Position numbers and translations under genes: made by a program. 45,040 nt of DNA from an uncultured Clostridia bacterium (lineage in GTDB: Bacteria; Bacillota; Clostridia; Lachnospirales; Lachnospiraceae), in the NCBI GenBank assembly GCA_937896665.1, contig CALBNS010000050.1, forward strand, positions 1 to 45,040, in the 5' to 3' direction. Each line of letters starts with the position of its first letter. Positions within the stretch are counted from its first letter, which is position 1. The notes under the pieces were generated by a model that did no database searches, was not told the DNA's origin, and saw only the letters and a list, made by a program, of their open reading frames with translations. Positions 32,735 through 41,847 of the stretch are shown piece by piece.

Positions 32735-34081
32735 ATGAAAGAGCAAAAAGCAAATCAACTTTTAACGGAGGGACCGATTGGGAAGCGTATTATCGCATTT
32801 GCAATCCCTCTTTTTTTAGGAAATCTTTTTCAGCAGTTATATAATGTAGCCGATTCTTTGATTGTGGGAAATTTCGTGGGAAGTGAAGGACTTGCAGCGG
32901 TCAGTTCCTCGGGAAGCCTGATTTTCCTTATGGTAGGTTTTTTTAATGGACTAGGTTTAGGTGCAGGAGTAATTATATCCAGATATTTTGGCGCGAAGGA
33001 TTATGAAAGCATGAGCAAGGCTATACATACACAGCTGGCATTATCTGTAATATCGAGCTTGATTTTGACCATACTGGGTGTAGCGTTTACCCCTATGATT
33101 TTGAAACTGATGGGAACACCGGTTTCTGTACTGCCGAATTCTATTTTATATTTCAGGATTTATTTTCTCGGCTCGCTGGCAGTTGTGGTTTATAACGCTG
33201 GCATGGGAATTTTACAGGCAACAGGAGACAGTAAGCGACCATTATATTATTTGATGATATCTTCTGTTGTGAATGTATTATTAGACCTTTTACTGGTAGG
33301 GTATTTACAGTTGGGTGTGGGTGCTGCGGCATTCGCTACAATTGTTTCCCAGTTTGTCAGTGCCTCTTTGTGTATTAGCCGCTTGATGCGAAGTAAAGAT
33401 GTATACCGTGTGGAGTGGAAAAAGATTCGTATTGATGTGCCGATGTTAAAGAAGATTATAAGAGTGGGACTGCCATCGGGGATGCAGAATTCCATTATTT
33501 CTTTTGCAAACATTATTGTACAGTCGAATATCAATGCGTTTGATGTAATGGCGGTGGCAGGATGTGGTGTATACTCTAAAATAGAAGGGTTTGCATTTCT
33601 GCCGATTACGAGTTTCGCCATGGCTCTGACTACTTTTGTGGGGCAGAATCTGGGTGCGGGTAAATATGAACGTACACAGAAAGGAACAAAATTTGGAATT
33701 ATCTGTTCTGTTGTGTTGGCAGAGCTGATTGGAATTGCAATGTTTATTGGTATGCCGATGCTGGTGTGGCTGTTTGACAGGGAACCACAGGTAATTGCCT
33801 ATGGCACACTGCAGGCTAGAACAGAATGCTTGTTTTACTTTTTGCTTGCATTTTCGCACTGCGTAGCGGGTATATTAAGAGGTGCTGGAAAGTCTGGTGT
33901 TCCGATGATTGTTATGCTGGTTTGCTGGTGTATGGTAAGAATCTCTTATATTACTGCGGCCGTACATCTGATACCAAAGATACAGGTAATTTTCTGGGCA
34001 TATCCTTTAACGTGGAGCTTAAGTTCCATTTTGTTTTTAATTTATTATCGGAAAGCAAACTGGCTGTATAAGAAATTATAA
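32735..34081 (+). CDS. MATE-family efflux transporter
   Basis: 448 residues with 12 predicted membrane helices. MATE hallmarks are seen: a start of the form GPIGKRIIAFAIPLFLGNLFQQLYNVADSLIVGNF, broken here into GPIGKRIIAFAIP and LGNLFQQLYNVADS; GLGLGAGVIISRYFGAKD; and ALTTFVGQNLGAGK in the second half. It should export drugs or metabolites using Na+ or H+. The substrate is unknown. It is followed 20 bp later by a HelD-like gene with no terminator between them, suggesting shared transcription of an exporter and an RNA polymerase rescue factor. Confidence 0.92.
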   Translation: MKEQKANQLLTEGPIGKRIIAFAIPLFLGNLFQQLYNVADSLIVGNFVGSEGLAAVSSSGSLIFLMVGFFNGLGLGAGVIISRYFGAKDYESMSKAIHTQLALSVISSLILTILGVAFTPMILKLMGTPVSVLPNSILYFRIYFLGSLAVVVYNAGMGILQATGDSKRPLYYLMISSVVNVLLDLLLVGYLQLGVGAAAFATIVSQFVSASLCISRLMRSKDVYRVEWKKIRIDVPMLKKIIRVGLPSGMQNSIISFANIIVQSNINAFDVMAVAGCGVYSKIEGFAFLPITSFAMALTTFVGQNLGAGKYERTQKGTKFGIICSVVLAELIGIAMFIGMPMLVWLFDREPQVIAYGTLQARTECLFYFLLAFSHCVAGILRGAGKSGVPMIVMLVCWCMVRISYITAAVHLIPKIQVIFWAYPLTWSLSSILFLIYYRKANWLYKKL

Positions 34082-34101
34082 AAATGAAAGGCGAAGACAA
34101 C

Positions 34102-36120
34102 ATGAGTAAAGGCACAGAACATTTAAGTCTTGTTACAGAAAAATTAAATAATAGAATTTCGGAGATGAAGGAGTCAATTCGCGAAGTCCAGAAAGATATC
34201 GAGGGCATGAACGAGTATTATTGGGAAAACTATACCGAGATGGATCAGTATGGTTATGAAGATTACGATAATCAGAGAGCACTCCTTGTTCAGGTAAATG
34301 CTAATCAGGAGAACCAGAAGAAGCTACACCGACTGAGAAAAATGGTGGATTCTCCGTTTTTTGGAAGTGTGGAGTTTCTATATGATGGCGATGATGAGGC
34401 TGAGACTTTTTATATAGGTATTGGAAATTTCGCGGAAAGGACAGGAACAATACCACTGATTTATGACTGGCGAGCACCGGTAAGCGGGCTTTTTTATGAT
34501 TATGATAAAGGACCTGCATCATATGAGGCACCGGGAGGCCTTATGGAAGGCGAAATTCTTTCTAAATGGCAGTATAAAATACGCGGTGGAAAGATGATAT
34601 ATGAATTCGAAAGCGATGTTAAGATTGATGATGACATTCTGAAGCAGGAGCTTGGCACAAGCGGGGATGTACAATTAAAAAGTATTGTGTGCACCATTCA
34701 GAAAGAGCAGAACCAGATAATCCGCAATACCAAGGATAAGATCCTGGTGATTCAGGGAGCAGCCGGAAGTGGAAAGACGTCTGTAGCACTTCACCGTATT
34801 GCATATCTGCTTTATCATGACAGGGAACGCCTGAAGTCTTCGAATATTCTGATTTTGTCACCAAACAGCGTGTTTTCGGATTACATTTCACATATCTTGC
34901 CAGAACTTGGGGAGGAACATATTCAGGAAATGAGTTTTGATTTATTCGCCTACCGGGAATTAAAAGATGTGGCAGCAGACTGTGAAGACCGCTATGATTA
35001 TATCGAAAAAAGAATGAAGTATGCACAAATGGAACTGGAAGAAAGATTTCACTTTAAGCAGTCGAGGGAGTTCATTGGTGCAGTGGAAGGTTTTCTTGTG
35101 CTACTGGAAGATGACCTGATGGATTTCAAAGATTTTGAATATAGAGGATTTGTAAAAACGTCCGAAGAAATTGTAAAGCTGTTTTACTATAAATTTTCAG
35201 AACTGCCATTGCTATCGCGTATGGATGCAGTGCTAGAATATATTTTGGATGAATATGAAACCTTGTATAACAGAACGATTCCCGAGGAAGATAGTTTGTG
35301 GATTCATGACTATTTTATGAAAATGTATGGGACAACGGACATCTATGAAATATATAATCGGATTTTGGAAGAGAACGGCTATCCGTCATTGCCAGATCTT
35401 CCAAAAGAACAGAGAAAGCTTTCCTATGAAGATGTGTATCCTCTATTGTATCTGAAATACCGTTTATGTGCAGTAAAGAAACACGGCAATATTCGTCATT
35501 TGGTGATTGATGAGATGCAGGATTATTCTTATCTGCAATATGCGATTTTGCAGAGTATGTTCTCGTGCAGTATGACGATTCTGGGTGACCGTGCACAGAC
35601 TGTCGACAATGTGGTTCAGGATGTACTCACGTTTTTGCCGGGCATTTTTGGAAAACACGTGCGACAGATTGAGATGAATAAAAGCTATCGCAATACACTT
35701 GAAATAGCAGAGTATGCGGCAAAGATTACCGATGTAAAGGGAATTAAATATCTGCAACGACATGGAAAACCTGTAGAAGAAAAGACGTTTGGCTCGCAAA
35801 GCGAGGCGCTGGAGCAGATTTTGAAAGAGGTACGTTTGGGTGTGACCGGATTTGAGACGGCTGCAGTGCTCGCAATGACTGAGGATGAGGCAAAAGAAGC
35901 TTATTTATTTGTGAAGAAACAGCGTGAAGATGTGGCATATATAGACCGTGACAGTTCTGCATTTAAAAAAGGTATTACAGTTACCACTTATTATTTTGCA
36001 AAGGGATTAGAGTTTGATCAGGTATTCGTGCTTGGTGGAGATAAAGAAAGCCCGTTTTTCGAACAATACAGATATATCAGTGCGACACGAGCTTTGCACG
36101 AGCTATATGTTTACGAATAA
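34102..36120 (+). CDS. helD: HelD-like superfamily 1 ATPase (RNA polymerase recycling)
   Basis: 672 residues from the second ATG (34102), which has GGCG upstream; ATG at 34084 has no ribosome site. The N-terminus (about 1-70) is a predicted coiled coil (LSLVTEKLNNRISEMKESIR), the part that in Bacillus HelD reaches into RNA polymerase. The UvrD-like motor has the Walker A GAAGSGKTS (about 219-227), VIDEMQDYSYLQYAIL and the late TTYYFAKGLEFDQVFV, and ends YISATRALHELYVY. HelD proteins use ATP to release stalled polymerase and DNA; HelR relatives can protect from rifamycins. All motor motifs appear intact. The coupling with a MATE exporter is suggestive only. Confidence 0.85.
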   Translation: MSKGTEHLSLVTEKLNNRISEMKESIREVQKDIEGMNEYYWENYTEMDQYGYEDYDNQRALLVQVNANQENQKKLHRLRKMVDSPFFGSVEFLYDGDDEAETFYIGIGNFAERTGTIPLIYDWRAPVSGLFYDYDKGPASYEAPGGLMEGEILSKWQYKIRGGKMIYEFESDVKIDDDILKQELGTSGDVQLKSIVCTIQKEQNQIIRNTKDKILVIQGAAGSGKTSVALHRIAYLLYHDRERLKSSNILILSPNSVFSDYISHILPELGEEHIQEMSFDLFAYRELKDVAADCEDRYDYIEKRMKYAQMELEERFHFKQSREFIGAVEGFLVLLEDDLMDFKDFEYRGFVKTSEEIVKLFYYKFSELPLLSRMDAVLEYILDEYETLYNRTIPEEDSLWIHDYFMKMYGTTDIYEIYNRILEENGYPSLPDLPKEQRKLSYEDVYPLLYLKYRLCAVKKHGNIRHLVIDEMQDYSYLQYAILQSMFSCSMTILGDRAQTVDNVVQDVLTFLPGIFGKHVRQIEMNKSYRNTLEIAEYAAKITDVKGIKYLQRHGKPVEEKTFGSQSEALEQILKEVRLGVTGFETAAVLAMTEDEAKEAYLFVKKQREDVAYIDRDSSAFKKGITVTTYYFAKGLEFDQVFVLGGDKESPFFEQYRYISATRALHELYVYE

Positions 36121-36203
36121 TAAAAAATCTTTTCCTTGCTAAAAGGCTATGCTATAATTAGCCGGAAATACAAAAAATGGTAGTTTTATGAGGAGGAGAA
36201 GTT

Positions 36204-36764
36204 GTGAATCAAGATATAAAAGCATCATTCAAATTTCCAGCCATAGGAATGAGAAATATTAAAACAGCAATTGCAGCAGCTTTGTGTGCATTTGTATATT
36301 ACTTTATGGATAGGAGTCCTGCATTTGCCTGTATCGGAGCTATTTTTGGAATGGGAAGTGATTTTGAGAATTCGAAGCTTCATGGCGGCAATCGATTCTT
36401 CGGTACAATGATTGGTGGATTTATCGGACTTGCATTATTCCGCATTTATCTTATTTTTTATCCGGAAGGCGGACATTCACTGTTATTGGTTCCGTTGGTG
36501 TTTCTTGGAACTGTACTTTTGATTGCATGCTGTCAGATATTCTGGGTTGGTGGGGTGCAGCCGGGAAGCGTACTACTTTGTATTATTCTTTTTAATACAC
36601 CGGTGGATACATATGTCAGCTACACGATGAATCGTATTTTCGATACAGGAATGGGTGTTATATTTGCAATGGTAGTCAATAGTATATTGCCGGGTGGCAT
36701 CTCTTCAGACAAATTGCGTAGAATATTCGAACATGCAAGGGAAGAGAAGGAGAAATTAAATTAG
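36204..36764 (+). CDS. FUSC/aromatic acid exporter-type membrane protein, short
   Basis: 186 residues from a GTG with AGGAGGAG upstream. It has four to five membrane helices with the pattern of the N-terminal domain of the aromatic acid exporter (ArAE/FUSC-like) family: RNIKTAIAAALCAFVYY, FACIGAIFGMGSD, RFFGTMIGGFIGLALF and a final GMGVIFAMVVN. Full-length members have a second, soluble or repeated half; this protein ends just after the membrane domain with a charged tail (EHAREEKEKLN). Short forms are widespread in Firmicutes and may act as oligomers. The substrate is unknown. Confidence 0.8.
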   Translation: MNQDIKASFKFPAIGMRNIKTAIAAALCAFVYYFMDRSPAFACIGAIFGMGSDFENSKLHGGNRFFGTMIGGFIGLALFRIYLIFYPEGGHSLLLVPLVFLGTVLLIACCQIFWVGGVQPGSVLLCIILFNTPVDTYVSYTMNRIFDTGMGVIFAMVVNSILPGGISSDKLRRIFEHAREEKEKLN

Positions 36765-36804
36765 ACATGCGCAAATGGGATAGATAAATGTTTTGGATTC
36801 TAAA

Positions 36805-36850
36805 AGAAAAGATGAGCTTTGCGAGTGATTGCAGTGTTCATCTTTTTTTT
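36805..36850. terminator. Terminator between the FUSC-type gene and pduL
   Basis: AAAAGATGA/TCATCTTTT (36807-36815 with 36838-36846), followed on the plus strand by T (to 36850). The A-rich left arm also serves the converging pduL. Confidence 0.75.
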
Positions 36851-36854
36851 GAAA

Positions 36855-37496
36855 TTATCGGTTGATGCCGGATTGAATTTCATCGGCCCATTGCTGCAGA
36901 CTGTATGTCTGCCCATCAAATAGTTTTAAAATTGCTCCGGTTGGAGAGTCGTCGTTTGCAAATGCATTGGCTTCGTCTGTGTCTACGTGCATCGCAAGAC
37001 GGAAAGCGGGACTGACACGTACAACCACGTCTGCAAAAATAAGACCACGTTCGTAACTTTCCATGATTACAAACACCTCGTCATTATCTTTGACATGAGC
37101 ACGGCTGGCTTCTACTGGTGTCATGTGAATATGGCGCTTTGCAACAATCACACCTTTTTCTAATTCGATTGATCCTTTTGGTCCGATTAACTGACAACCC
37201 GGTGTTCCATCAATGTGACCGGACTGGCGAATGACACTCGGTACACCGATTTTTCTGGTGTCTGTCACAGAAATTTCCACCTGAGTATCTTTGCGGTATG
37301 GACCAAGAATTGCTACGTTCTCAAAACGACCTTTTGGACCCACAACAGTAATACGTTGTTCGCATAAATACTGTCCGGGCTGACTGAGTTCATGTACATA
37401 GGTAAGTTCTGCCTCATCGCCAAATAATTTTTTGAAATCTTCTTCGTTAATATGTATATGTCTTGCGGAAGTCTCTATTGGAATTTTTAAACTCAT
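36855..37496 (-). CDS. pduL: Phosphate acyltransferase PduL
   Basis: 213 residues with two PTAC half-domains. The metal-binding histidines are seen in ETSARHIHI near the N-terminus and KRHIHMTP at the middle; QSGHIDGTPGC and HVDTDEANA also match. PduL interconverts acyl-CoA and acyl phosphate (propionyl or acetyl). There are no microcompartment shell genes around it, and no visible N-terminal encapsulation helix (the protein starts MSLKIPIETSARHI), so it probably works in the cytosol as the phosphotransacetylase for acetate formation, in place of Pta. No acetate kinase gene is in the window. It has its own promoter. Confidence 0.92.
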   Translation of the reverse strand: MSLKIPIETSARHIHINEEDFKKLFGDEAELTYVHELSQPGQYLCEQRITVVGPKGRFENVAILGPYRKDTQVEISVTDTRKIGVPSVIRQSGHIDGTPGCQLIGPKGSIELEKGVIVAKRHIHMTPVEASRAHVKDNDEVFVIMESYERGLIFADVVVRVSPAFRLAMHVDTDEANAFANDDSPTGAILKLFDGQTYSLQQWADEIQSGINR

Positions 37497-37529
37497 GCTA
37501 AATCCTCGCTCTTATTTCATAATGGGCAT

Positions 37530-37558
37530 ATTTTAGCATAATAAAGTAATGAAAGCAA
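37530..37558 (-). promoter_or_regulatory. Promoter of pduL
   Basis: On the minus strand, TTGCTT (37553-37558), a 17-bp spacer and TAAAAT (37530-37535). Confidence 0.55.
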
Positions 37559-37656
37559 CCCTAATTACTTGGCCGGCTATTGCTTTTGTAAAATAAAGAG
37601 TGTGCTTTCTGAGAATATGGATTCGTGCAGATTGGACAAAAAACCACAAAAAACTA

Positions 37657-37685
37657 TTTACTTTTTGGAGAAAATGATATATAAT
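37657..37685 (+). promoter_or_regulatory. Promoter of the mgl operon
   Basis: TTTACT (37657-37662), a 17-bp spacer and TATAAT (37680-37685). A leader of about 110 nt precedes mglB; I see no clear cre-like operator in it. Confidence 0.55.
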
Positions 37686-37802
37686 TAAGTGGAAGTATTG
37701 GAAAGATGCCTTCATAATTTGTCTGTGTCAGATTTGCTTATACAGAAATTTGTAATAGTCAGCTTATGAACGCATAATTCAGAAATTAAGGAGGACAAAA
37801 CA

Positions 37803-38906
37803 ATGAAAAAATTTCTCGCAGTTGCCCTTACAATGGTAATGGTATTAGGACTTGTTGCTTGTGGCAGTACAAATGGTGGGAACGATGCAGAAACTAAAAT
37901 TTCTGTATTCTGGTATGACGAATCAGACGTTTATTTAGGAACAGTTCGTGATGCCTTGAACAAAGAACTTGACAGTCTTGGAGTTACATACGACAATCAG
38001 TTTGCAGCAAATGACCAGGCAAAACAAAACGACCAGATTAAAACAGCAATCTCAGGAGGTTCTAACCTTCTCATTGTCAATGTTGCTACATCTGCGTCGG
38101 CTGACGTAGCTGAAGACATCCTTGCAGCAGCAGGAGACATTCCGGTTATCTTCTTCAACCGTGCAATTGGTGAAAATGGTAGCGACGTTACTATTCTTGA
38201 TGCTAATGCATCTGCTTGTTTTATCGGAACAGATGCTCCTGAAGCAGGACATATGCAAGGAAAAATGATTGGTGACTACTTAGTAGCTAACTTTGGTGCA
38301 GTTGACTTAAACAAAGACGGTAAAATCTCTTACGCTTTATTCAAAGGTGATGAAGCTAACCCAGAAGCTATCTACCGTACACAGTTTGGCGTAGAAGATG
38401 CTAATGCTGTATTAAAAGAAGCAGGAAAACCAGAACTTGTTTACTTTGACCCGGCTGCAACTACTACATATCAGGTTGACCAAGGTGGTGCATGGTCAGC
38501 AAAAGCTGCTCAAGAATACATGGATACAAACTTTGTAGCTTTCAATGAAGCAGCAGGCAATATGATCGAGCTTGTTATCTGTAACAATGACGGTATGGCA
38601 GAAGGTGCGATCGCATCTCTTCAAGCTAAGGGATACAACACAGGTTCTGGACATGTAGTTCCTGTATTTGGTGTTGATGCTACAGACAATGCTAAGAGTT
38701 TGATTGCTGACGGAGCTATGACAGGTACCGTTAAACAGGATGCAGAAGGTATGGCATCAGCTATTGCTAAGACAGTAGATGCTGTTTCTGGTGGAACAAC
38801 TATGAAAGAAGCTTTAGCAGATCTTACATCTGACGATAGATTTACTGTTGCAGCAGAATGCGCTACTAAACTTTATGTTGCTTATGCTCCTTACACAGGT
38901 CAATAA
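37803..38906 (+). CDS. mglB: Galactose/methyl-galactoside ABC transporter, binding lipoprotein
   Basis: 367 residues. A lipoprotein signal with lipobox LVAC (C20) anchors it outside the membrane; a Gly/Asn-rich linker follows. The mature part is a periplasmic-binding fold of the galactose/ribose type: KISVFWYDESDVYLGTVRDAL, NLLIVNVATSASADVAEDI, ICNNDGMAEGAIASLQAKG and a final FGVDATDNAKSL segment. It captures D-galactose or glucose and delivers it to MglC. Codon use is more biased (GCT, GAC, AAC) than in its neighbours, consistent with high expression. AAGGAGG precedes the start. A terminator-like hairpin follows, before mglA. Confidence 0.9.
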   Translation: MKKFLAVALTMVMVLGLVACGSTNGGNDAETKISVFWYDESDVYLGTVRDALNKELDSLGVTYDNQFAANDQAKQNDQIKTAISGGSNLLIVNVATSASADVAEDILAAAGDIPVIFFNRAIGENGSDVTILDANASACFIGTDAPEAGHMQGKMIGDYLVANFGAVDLNKDGKISYALFKGDEANPEAIYRTQFGVEDANAVLKEAGKPELVYFDPAATTTYQVDQGGAWSAKAAQEYMDTNFVAFNEAAGNMIELVICNNDGMAEGAIASLQAKGYNTGSGHVVPVFGVDATDNAKSLIADGAMTGTVKQDAEGMASAIAKTVDAVSGGTTMKEALADLTSDDRFTVAAECATKLYVAYAPYTGQ

Positions 38907-38949
38907 GAAACAGGGACTCGGATTTAATATAATTAGGGTTTGATTATGT

Positions 38950-38986
38950 GGGCAGCTGACGTTTTGACGGTAGCTGCCCTATTTTT
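38950..38986 (+). terminator. Intercistronic terminator between mglB and mglA
   Basis: An 8-bp GC-rich stem GGGCAGCT/AGCTGCCC (38950-38957 with 38972-38979), followed by TATTTTT. It should stop most transcripts after mglB and let some read through to mglAC. Confidence 0.8.
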
Positions 38987-39067
38987 CTTCTTGCAGGTTA
39001 TCCTGTATTATTCTGTGAAACGGATTTTACAGAATTGATAAAATTTAACAAGGGAGGAACGGGATAT

Positions 39068-40567
39068 ATGGAGCAAAATGTTCTGCTAAAAATGGTAGAC
39101 ATTACGAAAACATTCCCTGGTGTTAAGGCATTGGACAAGGTTTCTTTGGAAGTGAAAAGTGGAACAGTTCATGCCCTCATGGGTGAAAATGGTGCTGGGA
39201 AATCAACACTGATGAAATGTCTCTTTGGAATTTATGCAAAGGACGGAGGTCAGATTTTTCTCGAAGGAAAAGAAATTGATTTCAAGAACAGTAAGGAAGC
39301 TCTGGATAACGGAGTGGCGATGGTTCATCAGGAATTGAACCAGGCTTTAAAACGTAGTGTCATGGACAATATCTGGCTCGGCCGGTATCCAAAAATCGGC
39401 GGTATTGCAGTCGATGAAAGAAAAATGTATAAAGAGACAATGGATGTTTTCAAGGAATTGGAAATTGATGTGGATCCTCACAGAATTATGAGTACTATGC
39501 CTGTTTCTCAGAGACAGATGGTAGAAATTGCAAAAGCGGTTTCATATAATTCTAAAGTTATTGTTTTTGATGAACCTACTTCTTCACTGACGGAGGAAGA
39601 GGTAGAACACTTATTTAGGATTATTAACATGCTTCGTGACAGAGGTGTGGGTATTATTTATATTTCGCATAAGATGGCAGAAATCAAACGTATTTCTGAC
39701 TATATAACCATCATGCGAGATGGACAGTGGGTGGCTACAGAGCCAGCTGATAACTTAGAAATGAATGACATTATCCGCCTCATGGTAGGTCGTGAACTCA
39801 CCAATCAGTTCCCGCCAAAGACGAACAAGCCAGGTGAGGTATACCTTGAAGTGGAAGGCATTACAGGAATGTACAATCAGTTGAAAGATGTTACTTTTAA
39901 TGCCCGTCGTGGAGAGATTCTGGGCCTTGCCGGCTTAGATAGCAGTGGACGTACGGAAACGCTTGAAAGTATTTTTGGTATCCGTGCCCGTAAGAGTGGT
40001 ACTGTGAAATTAGACGGGAAAAAGTGTCTGAACCGGAATTCTCACGAATCGATTAAGAATGGTTTTGCATTGTTGACTGAGGAGCGAAGAGCTACAGGTA
40101 TTTTTGGTGTTCTTAATATTAGAGAAAATACTGTAATTTCCAGTCTTAAGAGACATAAACGGTTTGGTATTTACTTGAGTGAGAAATCTCAAAGAGAAGA
40201 TACTCAGCATTATATTGATGCCATGCGTACAAAGACACCATCTCAAGAGGCAAAGATTCGAAATCTTTCAGGTGGTAATCAACAAAAAGTAATTATCGGA
40301 CGTTGGCTTCTGACAGAACCTGAGGTTCTGCTTTTGGATGAGCCGACCCGAGGCATCGATGTAGGTGCAAAGTATGAAATTTATCAGCTTATTCTTGATC
40401 TTGCCAATAACGGTAAAACTGTAATTATGGTTTCTTCCGAGATGCCAGAATTGCTTGGTGTTTGTGACCGTATCGTAGTAATGTCGGGCGGTCGTGTAGC
40501 CGGTGAGGTAGATGCGAAGAATACAACCCAGGAAGAAATTATGGCCCTGGCTGCTAAATATGTATAA
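39068..40567 (+). CDS. mglA: Galactose ABC transporter, ATP-binding protein
   Basis: 499 residues from the ATG at 39068, with GGGAGGAA upstream. It has two fused ABC ATPase domains, as usual for the MglA/RbsA class. Domain 1 has GENGAGKST, the altered signature VSQRQMVEIA and VFDEPTSSL; domain 2 has a degenerate Walker A (GLDSSGRTE), LSGGNQQKV and LLLDEPTRGID. The weak second Walker A is normal in this class. It powers sugar uptake through MglC. It is separated from mglB by a terminator and followed 15 bp later by mglC. Confidence 0.93.
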   Translation: MEQNVLLKMVDITKTFPGVKALDKVSLEVKSGTVHALMGENGAGKSTLMKCLFGIYAKDGGQIFLEGKEIDFKNSKEALDNGVAMVHQELNQALKRSVMDNIWLGRYPKIGGIAVDERKMYKETMDVFKELEIDVDPHRIMSTMPVSQRQMVEIAKAVSYNSKVIVFDEPTSSLTEEEVEHLFRIINMLRDRGVGIIYISHKMAEIKRISDYITIMRDGQWVATEPADNLEMNDIIRLMVGRELTNQFPPKTNKPGEVYLEVEGITGMYNQLKDVTFNARRGEILGLAGLDSSGRTETLESIFGIRARKSGTVKLDGKKCLNRNSHESIKNGFALLTEERRATGIFGVLNIRENTVISSLKRHKRFGIYLSEKSQREDTQHYIDAMRTKTPSQEAKIRNLSGGNQQKVIIGRWLLTEPEVLLLDEPTRGIDVGAKYEIYQLILDLANNGKTVIMVSSEMPELLGVCDRIVVMSGGRVAGEVDAKNTTQEEIMALAAKYV

Positions 40568-40582
40568 GGAGGTACTTCTGTG

Positions 40583-41662
40583 ATGAAGTTTGTGAAAAAT
40601 ATACAACGTTCCGTTACTGATTTTAAAGCAATGGACGCAAAGGATAAACATCGTTATATTACAGACCTTGTTTTGAATAACGCGTTATATATCCTCATGG
40701 CTGTTTTTGTGATTTATACGGCTGCTGTAAGACCAGCCTTTTTGACACTGGGTTCTTTTGGTAACCTGATTACTCAGGTGGCTGCATATATGCCTATGGC
40801 TTTAGGTATTGCTGGATGTATCGTTTTAACCGGTACTGACTTGTCGGCTGGTCGTGTTGCAGGTTTCACTGCAGCTGTTGCAGGTGTACTGCTTCAAAAA
40901 GCAGGCTTTGCAAATAAAATGTTCCAAGGTCTTCCGAAGGTTACTCCAGCTTGGATTATTGCAACATTATTAATTGTTATATTAATTGGTGCTCTTGTAG
41001 GTCTTGTCAATGGTTTCTTCGTTGCTAAGTTCTCTTTGCATCCATTTATCGTTACGCTTTCTACTCAGTTGATTGTTTATGGTTTTATTTTGGCATTCTT
41101 CAACTTGAATGGAAACAATGGTCAGCCTATCTCAGGTCTGGACAAAGCTTATAAGCAAGCGGTTGCAGGTGAGATGTTCCGTCTTGGCAATACAGCAATT
41201 CCTTGGTATGTACTTTATGCTGTACTTCTCACTGCATTAATGTGGTTTATCTGGAATAAGACTACATTTGGTAAGAATATGTTCGCCGTTGGTTCTAATG
41301 CAGAAGCTGCAAAAGTATCTGGTGTTAATGTATTCTGGACAACTGTTCTTGTACATACACTTGCTGGTGCAATGTATGGATATTCTGGTTTCATCGAAGG
41401 TGTACGTAGTGGTTCTGTAGCTGCTAACACCGGTCTTAATGCAGAGTGTGATGCTATTGCAGCATGCGTTATCGGTGGTGTATCATTCGTCGGTGGTACT
41501 GGTAAGATTAGTGGTATCGTTCTTGGGGTATTCGTACTCCGTATTATCTTCGTAGCATTGACTATGCTCGGTGTAGATTCATCTTCACTTTACATCATTA
41601 AGGGTGCAATTATCCTCTGTGCATGTGCATTAGATATGCGTAAATATCTTGTGAAGAAATAA
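40583..41662 (+). CDS. mglC: Galactose ABC transporter, permease
   Basis: 359 residues, with about ten membrane helices. Family segments: FVIYTAAVRPAFLTLGSFGN, MPMALGIAGCIVLTGTDLS, GLVNGFFVAKFSLHPFIVTL, GKNMFAVGSNAEAAKVSGV and CVIGGVSFVGGTGKISG. It forms the membrane channel of the sugar importer. The start is GTG (40580) or ATG (40583); AGGAGG lies 7 or 10 bases upstream, so either is possible. The protein sequence is complete. A long hairpin follows about 40 bp after the stop. Confidence 0.93.
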   Translation: MKFVKNIQRSVTDFKAMDAKDKHRYITDLVLNNALYILMAVFVIYTAAVRPAFLTLGSFGNLITQVAAYMPMALGIAGCIVLTGTDLSAGRVAGFTAAVAGVLLQKAGFANKMFQGLPKVTPAWIIATLLIVILIGALVGLVNGFFVAKFSLHPFIVTLSTQLIVYGFILAFFNLNGNNGQPISGLDKAYKQAVAGEMFRLGNTAIPWYVLYAVLLTALMWFIWNKTTFGKNMFAVGSNAEAAKVSGVNVFWTTVLVHTLAGAMYGYSGFIEGVRSGSVAANTGLNAECDAIAACVIGGVSFVGGTGKISGIVLGVFVLRIIFVALTMLGVDSSSLYIIKGAIILCACALDMRKYLVKK

Positions 41663-41700
41663 TAGAAGGATTCTTAAAAGATATTCGAAATCATATAATT

Positions 41701-41753
41701 TTATATAATGCAGGAAGCGGGATGGCAGACATTCCGCTTCTTGCGTTATATAA
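41701..41753. repeat. 20-bp near-perfect palindrome downstream of mglC
   Basis: Bases 41701-41720 pair with 41734-41753 along the whole length, with only two G-T wobbles; the loop is 13 nt. No T-run follows on either strand. It may stop or protect the mgl mRNA 3' end, or be a decayed mobile miniature element. Confidence 0.7.
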
Positions 41754-41758
41754 AGAAA

Positions 41759-41787
41759 TTGCAAAAGTCCGGTGATACCGTTATAAT
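41759..41787 (+). promoter_or_regulatory. Promoter of nth
   Basis: TTGCAA (41759-41764), a 17-bp spacer and TATAAT (41782-41787), about 60 bp before the nth start. Confidence 0.65.
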
Positions 41788-41847
41788 AGACACAAAGATT
41801 TACAAACATAGTTGTATGACAAAAACCGTAAGAGGGCAGGAGAAAAA

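Noticed and set aside
36855..37496. Remnant of a propanediol-utilisation microcompartment operon
   Set aside because: PduL stands alone with its own promoter and shows no encapsulation helix; no shell or diol dehydratase genes are present.
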